DNA of 64,000 bases from Hymenobacter aranciens. Its GTDB lineage: Bacteria; Bacteroidota; Bacteroidia; Cytophagales; Hymenobacteraceae. The position numbers were made by a program, and so were the translations under genes. Shown here in pieces: positions 17,316 through 25,221 of the stretch. Under the pieces are notes generated by a model that was given only the letters and a program-made list of their open reading frames with translations, was not told where the DNA came from and did not search any database. Position 1 is the first letter of the stretch, and each line of letters begins with the position of its first letter. The stretch is from positions 186,001 to 250,000 of the forward strand of contig NZ_JAUQSY010000009.1 in assembly GCF_030580865.1 (NCBI RefSeq), read 5' to 3'.

Positions 17316-18905
17316 TTACGCAACTCCCAGCACGGGCAAATACCGTTCGCGGAACACATTGAGGTGGTGCCGCTCGTGACCGGGCAGAATGTAGAGCAAG
17401 GCATTCACCGTCACCCCGGCATTGTTAGCCGTGCCGCGTTGCTGCAATTGCTGCGGCGTGAAGCTATTGACCAGCGCCAGCGTGGCGGCGCGCACGGCCG
17501 CATATTCAGCCAGCAAGTCACTCATCGAACGCACATTCGCCCCGCCATTGTCGGCGTAGTCGTTTTCGTCGAAGCCTGCCAACGCCTGGGCATCGCCCCG
17601 GGCGAAGCGCAGCGCCCGATAAGCAAAAACCCGCTCGGTATCAATAATGTGCAACAGCATTTGCTTGCTGGTCCACTTGCCGGGCGCGTACACCTGCAAA
17701 GCCTGCTCGTCTGTCAGGTTGCCAAAAGCGGCCTGGATTTCTGCTATTTGCTCGTGCAATAGCTGGCGCGGGTCCACATCGGCTGGCACCAGGTCGATGT
17801 AGGTGGCGTAGTAGGGCAGATAGTCGCCATCGGTGGGGCGGGTGATGCTCATGGGTTGGATGGGAAGAACTGGCAACGCTTCCGGGCACTCGTCTTCAAG
17901 GGCTGGCTCGGCGATAATATTCAGTATTTCAGTTGATACTGCCGCTTCCACGGCTAACAGGTGCGCCGCAGTTTCGGCCGCGGCGGGCACCGCAACAAGC
18001 TCGGGCTCCAACTCGGCCATCTGGTCGAGCTGCGCGCGCACTACCGGCAGCGGCCGAGCCAGGGGCTGGGCAGTAGCTGCGCCGAAAGCCCATTGCAGAA
18101 AATCCGGCATAATACGCCCCCAGGTATCGGGATGATGATGGCCACCCTCAAGCTGCACGTAGCGCAGTTGCCGTGCCGGCTCAAGTCCCTGCTGGACAAG
18201 CAGTTCAATTAAGTCGAGGCAGTCATCAATAGCATCGATAACGCCGTTGCCGTTGCGGTCGCCGCGCTCGTCGAGCGTGCCCGTTTGCAGCCAGAACTGG
18301 TGCGTGGCATGCGGCTGCTTGGCCCCTACCAAGCCATGGATGATGCGGTCGGCAGGCGTGTAGCCGTCATCAAGGCCCCGGCTGCGCCACCAGAACGAGC
18401 CCGAAAACACCCCGGCCCGCGCAAATAGCTCCGGGTGATGCCACACCAAATCGAACGCCGTGAGGCCGCCCAGCGAGAAGCCGGCAAATACGGCTTCGGC
18501 TGGGTTGGCCGATACCTTATAAGTATGCTGCACGAATGGCAGCAGCTCATCCACCACGAAGCGCGTGTAGGCGGCCGCCTTGTTGCCCCGGTCGTTATAA
18601 TCAGCCTGCGCGGCGATGCCATATTCGTACATCCGCTCTTCGTTGGCGTGAATGGCTACCAGCACGAAGGGCTGCAGAATGTGCCGGGAAAAAAGCCGGT
18701 CTAAGGTTTGCACCAAGTGCAGGCGCGGCAAATCCTGGCCATCGTTCAGATACAAAACCGGATACGCGGCTGCCGACGCGCTGGGCCAGCCAGCGGGCAG
18801 CAGAATACTTAGCTCAACTTCGCGGCCTAAGTGGCTGGAAACTAAAAATTCCTGACGAAGCTCAACGGCAGCGGCCAGCGGCTCATTAGTGGGGGTAGAT
18901 AACAT
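17316..18905 (-). CDS. Esterase-DinB fusion protein
   Basis: A 529-residue two-domain protein. Residues about 20-285 are an alpha/beta-hydrolase of the enterochelin esterase-like family: nucleophile elbow AGFSLGGL, and a catalytic-type His in GGHHHPDTW. Inside this domain DRNGNGVIDAIDD fits an EF-hand-like calcium loop. A linker rich in Ala, Pro, Glu and Leu follows. Residues 352-529 form a DinB-like four-helix protein whose natural start, MSITRPTDGDYLPYYATYID, is preserved as an internal Met at 17852; His residues at LLHIIDTERV and PGHERHHLNVFRE are the usual metal ligands. Translation could also begin at the internal Met. The start at 18905 was preferred to 18932 by comparison with the domain start. 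Confidence 0.8.
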   Translation of the reverse strand: MLSTPTNEPLAAAVELRQEFLVSSHLGREVELSILLPAGWPSASAAAYPVLYLNDGQDLPRLHLVQTLDRLFSRHILQPFVLVAIHANEERMYEYGIAAQADYNDRGNKAAAYTRFVVDELLPFVQHTYKVSANPAEAVFAGFSLGGLTAFDLVWHHPELFARAGVFSGSFWWRSRGLDDGYTPADRIIHGLVGAKQPHATHQFWLQTGTLDERGDRNGNGVIDAIDDCLDLIELLVQQGLEPARQLRYVQLEGGHHHPDTWGRIMPDFLQWAFGAATAQPLARPLPVVRAQLDQMAELEPELVAVPAAAETAAHLLAVEAAVSTEILNIIAEPALEDECPEALPVLPIQPMSITRPTDGDYLPYYATYIDLVPADVDPRQLLHEQIAEIQAAFGNLTDEQALQVYAPGKWTSKQMLLHIIDTERVFAYRALRFARGDAQALAGFDENDYADNGGANVRSMSDLLAEYAAVRAATLALVNSFTPQQLQQRGTANNAGVTVNALLYILPGHERHHLNVFRERYLPVLGVA

Positions 18906-19047
18906 CGAACAAAGTAACGCAGCAAGCGGCATTTAGTAGAATCTCTGATTTTTTTCTTTTCAAGATTAGGTGCGCGCCGCATTTTTTACTAGTTTGCCGC
19001 GCCGCTTCACCCTGTGGCGGCTGCCTCCACCCTTTTTCCATACTGTT

Positions 19048-19752
19048 TTGCAAGAACAACACCGCCGTTTCTATTCGCATCACCTGGGCCAGGACATTGA
19101 CATGCTGGTGTTTGGCACCTGGGGCTACCCCATCGTCATCTTCCCGACTTCGGGCGGCCGCGACAACGAGGCCCGCGACTTCAAGCTCATCGAATCGGCC
19201 CGGCCGCTGATTGAAGCCGGGCGCGTCAAGCTTTTCTGCATCGACAGTATCGACCGGTATTCGTGGTATGCCAAGCATTTGCACCCCGGCACCCGGGTGT
19301 ATAATCACACGCTCTACGACCAGTTTCTGAGCGACGAGCTGGTGCCTATGCTGCAGCGCGAGTGCAATGTCGATAAAATCGGCGTGGCGGGCTGCAGCTT
19401 CGGTGGCTACCAGGCGCTCAATTTTGCCCTGAAGCATCCCAACCAGGTAGCGCACTGCTTCACGATGGGCGCAGCCTTCGATATCCGGCAGTTTGTGGAT
19501 GGGTATCACGACGATAACGTGTACTACAACAACCCCGTGGAATTTATGCCCAACGCCAACAGCGAGCATTTCCATTGGATGAACATCATCCTGGGCACGG
19601 CCGAGTACGACTTTTGTAAGGATTCGACCGTACACATGTCGCATATCCTGAGCCATAAAGGCATCAATCACATTCTGGATATCAAGCCCTTCGGCAACCA
19701 CGACTGGCCGGTGTGGCGCGAGATGTTCCCACAGTACCTGAATACTATTTAG
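19048..19752 (+). CDS. Esterase of the amidoligase cluster
   Basis: A 234-residue alpha/beta-hydrolase, putative esterase family. The nucleophile elbow is VAGCSFGGYQALN, and FGNHDWPVW near the C terminus supplies the likely catalytic His. I placed the start at TTG 19048 (reading MQEQHRRFYSHHLG) because family members begin with this segment; no ATG lies nearby in frame that fits. It is the first of three closely placed genes (esterase, ATP-grasp, GCS2). Hydrolases beside amide-bond ligases often process or release the product; that role is inferred. Confidence 0.8.
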   Translation: MQEQHRRFYSHHLGQDIDMLVFGTWGYPIVIFPTSGGRDNEARDFKLIESARPLIEAGRVKLFCIDSIDRYSWYAKHLHPGTRVYNHTLYDQFLSDELVPMLQRECNVDKIGVAGCSFGGYQALNFALKHPNQVAHCFTMGAAFDIRQFVDGYHDDNVYYNNPVEFMPNANSEHFHWMNIILGTAEYDFCKDSTVHMSHILSHKGINHILDIKPFGNHDWPVWREMFPQYLNTI

Positions 19753-19847
19753 AGGTTTAACTGCTTTTTCAAATAGCTAAAGCGCCTCGCAGTCCGTAAC
19801 TTTCCCATCACTCTCGCTTTCCTTTCACTAAGCAACAACACCCGACC

Positions 19848-21083
19848 ATGAAAAAAATTGGCATCCTCTTCGGCCAGGAAAACACTTTCCCCCAGGCCTT
19901 TGTCGACCGCGTGAACGAAAAAGCACCGGCCGATATTCGCGCCGAGTTCGTCCAGATTGACCAGGTAGAGCAGCACGTTGCCAGCGACTACGCCGTTATT
20001 ATCGACCGCATTTCGCAGGACGTACCCTTCTACCGCGCCTTCCTCAAGAATGCCGCTCTCATGGGTACGGCGGTGATTAATAACCCCTTTTGGTGGAGCG
20101 CCGACGAGAAGTTTTTCAACAACGCCCTGGCTGTGCGCCTCGGCGTGCCGGTGCCCAAAACGCTGCTGCTGCCCAGCAAGGAGCGCCCGACCGATACCAG
20201 CGAAAATTCCTTCCGCAACCTGGCGATGATGGACTGGGAGAAGGCCTTCCACCACATCGGTTTCCCGGCCTACATGAAGCCCCACTCCGGCGGTGGCTGG
20301 AAAAGCGTGTACAAGCTGCACTCGCCCGAAGACTTCTTCCGCGCCTACGACGAAACCGGCCAGCTGGTAATGCTCTTCCAGGAATCGGTGGACTTCACCG
20401 ATTATTTCCGCTGCTACTGCATTGGTGGCAAGGAAGTTCTCATCATGCCCTACGAGCCGCGCAATGAGCCGCACCTGCGCTACGCCACCGAAATGAAAAC
20501 CACCGGCGACGCGGGCAAAAAGCTGCTCGCCACGATGAAAGACTACGTGCTGAAGCTCAACGCTGGCCTCGGCTACGACTTCAACACCGTAGAATTTGCC
20601 GTGCGCGATGGTATCCCGATGGCCATCGACTTCGGCAACCCTGCTCCCGACGCCGACGTGAATTCGGTAGGCCAGCACAATTTCGAGTGGGTAGTGGAAG
20701 CCGCTGCCAATATGGCCATTGAGCGCGCCAAAGCCCAGGTGCCGGGCCAGGACAACCTGACCTGGGGCACCTTCGTGCATCCGCACCGCGCCGCTGCCGG
20801 CAGAGTGTCCATCGAAATGGGTGAACCCATTGCCCCGGCCGCCAAAAAACCCGCTGCTCCTAAGGCGCCGGCCGCCGCTAAGCCGGCTGCCCCGGCTACG
20901 ACTGCAGCCCCGAAAGCTGCCGCTGCCCCCAAAGCCCCGGCCGCCGCTAAGCCCGACGCTGCTCCCAAGGCTGCCGCAGCTCCAAAACCAGCAGCCCCCA
21001 AGGCCCCGGCAGCTCCGAAAGCCGCTGCTGCCCCCAAGGCCCCGGCAGCCCCGAAAGCCAAAGCTGCTCCGAAAACCAAATAA
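19848..21083 (+). CDS. ATP-grasp ligase with Pro/Ala/Lys-rich tail
   Basis: A 411-residue protein. Residues about 1-320 form an ATP-grasp domain: FPAYMKPHSGGGWKSV is the nucleotide-binding loop, YFRCYCIGGK lies in the lid region, and TVEFAVRDG followed by AIDFGNPAPDADV carries the metal-binding acidic and Asn residues. ATP-grasp enzymes join a carboxylate to an amine through an acyl phosphate. From about aa 325 to the end comes a repetitive tail of Ala, Pro and Lys (units such as AAPKAPAAAK) about 85 residues long, resembling histone H1-like tails; such tails are not part of the catalytic fold. Second gene of the cluster; substrates unknown. Confidence 0.85.
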   Translation: MKKIGILFGQENTFPQAFVDRVNEKAPADIRAEFVQIDQVEQHVASDYAVIIDRISQDVPFYRAFLKNAALMGTAVINNPFWWSADEKFFNNALAVRLGVPVPKTLLLPSKERPTDTSENSFRNLAMMDWEKAFHHIGFPAYMKPHSGGGWKSVYKLHSPEDFFRAYDETGQLVMLFQESVDFTDYFRCYCIGGKEVLIMPYEPRNEPHLRYATEMKTTGDAGKKLLATMKDYVLKLNAGLGYDFNTVEFAVRDGIPMAIDFGNPAPDADVNSVGQHNFEWVVEAAANMAIERAKAQVPGQDNLTWGTFVHPHRAAAGRVSIEMGEPIAPAAKKPAAPKAPAAAKPAAPATTAAPKAAAAPKAPAAAKPDAAPKAAAAPKPAAPKAPAAPKAAAAPKAPAAPKAKAAPKTK

Positions 21084-21171
21084 TTTTCAATCAGCAACTA
21101 CGCCCGCGCTGCGGTGGACTTTACCACGCGGCGCGGGTGTAACTGGTGCGCCCGTATTTCCCCGTTGACTC

Positions 21172-22275
21172 ATGGCTATGCCCACGTTTACCCTCGGAAT
21201 CGAGGAAGAATTTCAGACCATTGACCCGGTGACGCGGGAACTGCGGTCGCACATGTCGAAAATCGTGGAGGATGGCAAAATCACCCTGCATGAGCAGGTG
21301 AAAGCCGAGATGCACGAAGCCGTGGTCGAAGTCGGCACCAATATTTGCAAGAATATCGACGAAGCCCGCACCGATGTTATTCACCTACGCCGCAAGGTAA
21401 TTGAGCTTGCTGATAATGTGGGGCTTAAAATTGGCGCTGGTGGCACTCACCCTTTCTCGCGCTGGCAGGAACAGACCATCACACCCGACGCCCGCTACGA
21501 TAAAATCGTGGAGGAGCTGCAGGAGGCCGCTCGCTCCAACCTGGTTTTTGGCATGCACGTGCACGTAGGCATCGAAAACCGCGACGTGGGTGTGTATATG
21601 ATGAATGCATTGCGGTATTTCCTGCCGCACTTGTTTGCCCTGAGCACCAACTCGCCCTTCTGGGAAGGCCGCGAAACCGGCTATAAGTCATTCCGCACCA
21701 AGGTGTTCGAGCGTTTCCCGCGCACGGGTATTCCGGGTTTCTTCCACAGCGCCAGCGACTACGACGAGTTTATTGCGCTGCTGATTAAAACCGGCTGCAT
21801 CGACAACGGCAAGAAAATCTGGTGGGATATTCGTCTCCACCCTTTCTTCGACACCATCGAATACCGCATCTGCGACCAGATGATGCGTACCGATGAAACG
21901 ATTGCCGTGGCCGCCATCATGCAGGCACTGGTAGCGAAGATTTACAAGCTCAAGCTTCAGAACCTGAACTTTCGCGTCTACCGTAGTGCCCTCATCAAGG
22001 AAAACAAGTGGCGGGCTGCTCGCTACGGGATTGACGGCCAAATGATTGATTTCGGCTCGCAGGAGGAGAAGCCGACCCGCAACCTGATTCTGGAGCTTCT
22101 CGATTTTGTGGACGACGTGCTCGACGACCTCGGCAGCCGCCATGAGGTAGAATACGTACTGAAAATGATGGAGATGGGCACCGGTGCCGACCGTCAGCTA
22201 CGCGTATTCCGCGAAACCGGCGACCTCACGAAAGTAGTCGATTACATCATTTCGGAAACTGCGCAGGGTTTGTAG
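21172..22275 (+). CDS. GCS2-type carboxylate-amine ligase (YbdK family)
   Basis: A 367-residue ligase of the glutamate-cysteine ligase 2 superfamily. TLGIEEEFQ at the N terminus gives the acidic metal ligands, and GMHVHVGIENRD (about aa 124-135) is the conserved histidine segment. Members such as YbdK have weak glutamate-cysteine ligase activity; the true product in this context is unknown. It lies 88 bp after the ATP-grasp gene on the same strand and is followed by a terminator, so esterase, ATP-grasp and GCS2 probably form one transcript. Together they suggest stepwise synthesis of a small peptide or modified amino acid. Confidence 0.87.
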   Translation: MAMPTFTLGIEEEFQTIDPVTRELRSHMSKIVEDGKITLHEQVKAEMHEAVVEVGTNICKNIDEARTDVIHLRRKVIELADNVGLKIGAGGTHPFSRWQEQTITPDARYDKIVEELQEAARSNLVFGMHVHVGIENRDVGVYMMNALRYFLPHLFALSTNSPFWEGRETGYKSFRTKVFERFPRTGIPGFFHSASDYDEFIALLIKTGCIDNGKKIWWDIRLHPFFDTIEYRICDQMMRTDETIAVAAIMQALVAKIYKLKLQNLNFRVYRSALIKENKWRAARYGIDGQMIDFGSQEEKPTRNLILELLDFVDDVLDDLGSRHEVEYVLKMMEMGTGADRQLRVFRETGDLTKVVDYIISETAQGL

Positions 22276-22294
22276 CTGTTCCTTAACTTCCCCC

Positions 22295-22330
22295 AGAAAC
22301 GCCAGCCATTGGTTGGCGTTTCTGTTTTTT
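22295..22330 (+). terminator. Intrinsic terminator after the GCS2 gene
   Basis: Stem AGAAACGCCAGCC with GGTTGGCGTTTCT, 3-nt loop, followed by TTTTTT. Confidence 0.9.
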
Positions 22331-22395
22331 CTTAACCATGTGGTTTAGCAGCATCCCCTTTTAGCTGTTGAAATACATTTTATCAATTACATCCT

Positions 22396-23217
22396 ATGAG
22401 CCTGATTCGGGTCGCCATTCTGGATATGTACAATAATTTCCCCAATGAGGGAATGCGCTGTATTCGTCAACTATTAGACCGCGCCCAGCTTGATAATGGC
22501 GTGACCTTTCAAACCGATATATATAACGTGCGGGTAACCGACGAAGTACCCGGTTTGGATTACGATTTTTACATCTCAACTGGTGGGCCAGGTAGCCCAC
22601 TGGCTACCGACGATTTGTGGGAAAGCCGGTACTTTGCTTTCATCGACAAGCTGTTGCAGCACAACAAAATTAGCGAGCAAAAGAAACATTTGCTGTTGAT
22701 TTGTCACTCGTTCCAGTTGGTTAGCCGCCACTTAGGCATTGGCACTGTTTCGAAACGCAAGTCCACTTCCTTTGGTGTGCTGCCGGTTCACCTCACTGCC
22801 GACGGTTTGCAGGAGCCCGTTTTGCAACACTTGACCAATCCTTTTTACGCCGTTGATTCACGCGATTACCAATTGGTAAACGTGGACATGAACCGGTTGG
22901 AGGAATTAGGCGCAACGGTGCTTTGTCTCGAGAAGGAACGCCCGCATATTCCACTGGCCCGGGCAGTGATGGCAGTGCGCTTTACCGACGAAATCATTGG
23001 CACTCAATTTCATCCTGAGGCCGATGGTGAAGGAATGTTGCGCCATATGCTGACTGATGTGCGCAAGCAGCAGGTAATTGATGAGCACGGCGAGGCTAAG
23101 TACCACGAAATGGTACAGTTGCTTTCTGACGCCAGTACCATTGAATACACGGAATCAGTTATTGTTCCAACTTTTTTGCGGCGGGCTATTGCGCAGGTTC
23201 GTGAGTTGGTAGCCTGA
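22396..23217 (+). CDS. Class I glutamine amidotransferase-like protein
   Basis: A 273-residue protein with a class I GATase domain at about aa 5-230. The catalytic triad looks intact: Cys103 in LLICHSFQ, and H206 and E208 in QFHPEAD. The nucleophile elbow is LICHS rather than the usual GxCxG, which is atypical. The domain would release ammonia from glutamine or hydrolyse a gamma-glutamyl bond. Residues 230-273 are a helical extension. Base composition is more AT-rich than the three genes before it. It precedes a second ligase gene by 112 bp and is probably co-transcribed with it. Confidence 0.8.
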   Translation: MSLIRVAILDMYNNFPNEGMRCIRQLLDRAQLDNGVTFQTDIYNVRVTDEVPGLDYDFYISTGGPGSPLATDDLWESRYFAFIDKLLQHNKISEQKKHLLLICHSFQLVSRHLGIGTVSKRKSTSFGVLPVHLTADGLQEPVLQHLTNPFYAVDSRDYQLVNVDMNRLEELGATVLCLEKERPHIPLARAVMAVRFTDEIIGTQFHPEADGEGMLRHMLTDVRKQQVIDEHGEAKYHEMVQLLSDASTIEYTESVIVPTFLRRAIAQVRELVA

Positions 23218-23329
23218 CGGCAATTAAATTAACCCTTTTAATAATTAGCTCAATCAGAGTGGTTGCTAATTAGTATCTGCTTCTCATTGCTCAACGCTGG
23301 AATTTATTTTCACCCGTCTTCCTTCAATC

Positions 23330-24523
23330 ATGATTCCTGCTGTTCGCCAAGCCTATAATGCCGCATTTACGACTGAAAAGTACCAGGCCATGCTCGCCGA
23401 TGTAGAGGCAAGACTGCCTGGACAGCTGGAATTCAGATTGGCAGAAACTCCGATTTTTGTACCGGCGGCGTTGCGTGATAAATTAATTCAGGCCGGCCAG
23501 GATATTATCCGCGTTATTCAGCGGCCCGATTTTAAAGAATTGACGGAGGCGGCTATTCCTGCGAAACAGCGAGTGCCCAATGAGGACGCTCATCCCACTT
23601 TCCTCACGTTTGACTTTGCCATTTGCCGCGATGCGCAGGGTGAGTTGGAGCCACAGCTAATTGAAATGCAAGGCTTCCCATCACTTTATGCTTTCCAAAC
23701 CTGGCAGCCAGGCTCTTATGCGCGGCAGTTTGAAATTCCGGATTCGGTTACTCCTTATTTTGAGGTGAGTAATCATGCAGAATATGAGGCCGAAATGCGT
23801 CAGGTTCTGCTTGGCGATGCGCAACCGGAGGAAGTCATTTTGCTGGAATTATTTCCTGAAAAGCAAAAGACGCGCATTGACTTTGCGCTCACTAAACAAT
23901 TCTGGGGTATTGAGGCAGTTTGCTTAACGAAAATTCGCAAGCGGGGCCGACAATTATTTTACGAGAAAGACGGACGCGAAATCCAGATTAAGCGCATCTA
24001 CAACCGAATTATTTTTGATGAGCTGGACCGCTATCCGGACCTGCAAACCGAATACCATCTCACTGATGATGTTGAAATGACCTGGGTGGGCCATCCGAAC
24101 TGGTTTTTCCGCATTAGCAAATTTACTTTACCGCTGATTGATAGCCAGTATTCGCCGCCCAGCTATTATTTACAGGATTTGACCACCTATCCTGCCGACC
24201 TGGAAAACTACGTCCTGAAACCCTTGTTTTCGTTCGCTGGCGCTGGGGTAAGGCTGCACATCACGGCGGCCGATTTGGATGCGCTGCCCGACAAGCACAA
24301 TTACTTGTTGCAGCGCAAAGTCACGTACGAGCCGGTAATTGAAACCCCGGTGGGCGGCGTGAAATGCGAAATCCGACTGCTCTACGTGTGGCATCCCGGT
24401 GCGGCGCAGCCCCGGCTGCTGACGGGCCTGGGGCGCATGAGCCGGGGTGAGATGATTGGCGTGGCTTTTAACAAGGACAAAGACTGGGTGGGCGGTACGG
24501 CGCCGCTGTTTGAGAAAGGATAG
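23330..24523 (+). CDS. ATP-grasp-like ligase, glutathionylspermidine synthase-type
   Basis: A 397-residue protein. QLIEMQGFPSLYAF (about aa 104-117) and YVLKPLFSFAGAGVRL (about aa 285-300) have the order and spacing of the ATP-grasp core in glutathionylspermidine synthase-like enzymes, where a Lys-Pro segment and a Gly-rich loop bind ATP. RIYNRIIFDELDRYPD lies between them. The family is not characterised to my knowledge; amide-bond formation is inferred from fold motifs and from context with the GATase, ATP-grasp and GCS2 genes. The first half is AT-richer than the window average, the last part returns to the usual composition. Confidence 0.65.
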   Translation: MIPAVRQAYNAAFTTEKYQAMLADVEARLPGQLEFRLAETPIFVPAALRDKLIQAGQDIIRVIQRPDFKELTEAAIPAKQRVPNEDAHPTFLTFDFAICRDAQGELEPQLIEMQGFPSLYAFQTWQPGSYARQFEIPDSVTPYFEVSNHAEYEAEMRQVLLGDAQPEEVILLELFPEKQKTRIDFALTKQFWGIEAVCLTKIRKRGRQLFYEKDGREIQIKRIYNRIIFDELDRYPDLQTEYHLTDDVEMTWVGHPNWFFRISKFTLPLIDSQYSPPSYYLQDLTTYPADLENYVLKPLFSFAGAGVRLHITAADLDALPDKHNYLLQRKVTYEPVIETPVGGVKCEIRLLYVWHPGAAQPRLLTGLGRMSRGEMIGVAFNKDKDWVGGTAPLFEKG

Positions 24524-24576
24524 CGACGAACCCACTTTACCCTGCTCGCGTAAGCCTTGCTTTAAACTTCCGGCTT

Positions 24577-25083
24577 ATGTCAACGCTCTCTGAAAAAGGT
24601 CTGCGCCTTTCCAAAAACGCAGTGTTTAACGTCTTCATCAATCGGGCTACCAAGCTACTGGGTAAGCCGTTTAAGATAGTTACGGTACTGAATGAGGTTG
24701 CTGACAAGCTGACTTCTGAAGAAAGTAAGGACAACAAATTCAAGCAACTGCTCGACACGGCGCTGACGCTGGTGCGGCTGGTGCGCCGCTTCGTAAGCGG
24801 GGAATACCGCGAGGTGCGCACGGGCACGATTGTGTCGGGGCTGGCGGTGCTGCTCTATGTACTGTCGCCCATTGACTTGGTACCGGATTTTATTCCGGTG
24901 CTGGGCTTTCTGGATGACTTGAGTTTGATTAGCTGGTTTGTGGGCAAGTTTAGTGACGAAATTTCGCGCTTTCGCAAATGGGAGCAGGATGCAGCGGCGA
25001 CGTTACCAGCAGCTGCTCAGGCCAATGCACCGGCGCAAGGCGACCTGGCCCAGCCGAGCGTGGCGCAATTGGGACATTCCTGA
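24577..25083 (+). CDS. YkvA family (DUF1232) membrane protein
   Basis: A 168-residue protein. The DUF1232 core, YVLSPIDLVPDFIPVLGFLD with DDLSLISW (about aa 89-115), is diagnostic of YkvA-type proteins and probably contacts or spans the inner membrane. The N-terminal 80 residues are helical and charged, the C-terminal tail is Ala/Gln/Pro-rich. The family occurs widely in bacteria without a defined function. It follows the ligase gene by 53 bp and is followed by a terminator. Confidence 0.85.
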   Translation: MSTLSEKGLRLSKNAVFNVFINRATKLLGKPFKIVTVLNEVADKLTSEESKDNKFKQLLDTALTLVRLVRRFVSGEYREVRTGTIVSGLAVLLYVLSPIDLVPDFIPVLGFLDDLSLISWFVGKFSDEISRFRKWEQDAAATLPAAAQANAPAQGDLAQPSVAQLGHS

Positions 25084-25115
25084 GTGTCTGATTAAAAAAC
25101 TGACTTTAATGCACG

Positions 25116-25143
25116 AAAGCCCCGGCAACTGCCGGGGCTTTTT
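25116..25143 (+). terminator. Intrinsic terminator after the YkvA gene
   Basis: Stem AAAGCCCCGGC with its complement, small loop, then TTTTT. Confidence 0.9.
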
Positions 25144-25221
25144 GCTGTCGTTGGCCTAATGCTGGCAGATAAGCCTTTTCCAGCCGTAATTTTGAGAAAT
25201 TCCTCCACCCTGACCTTTTCC

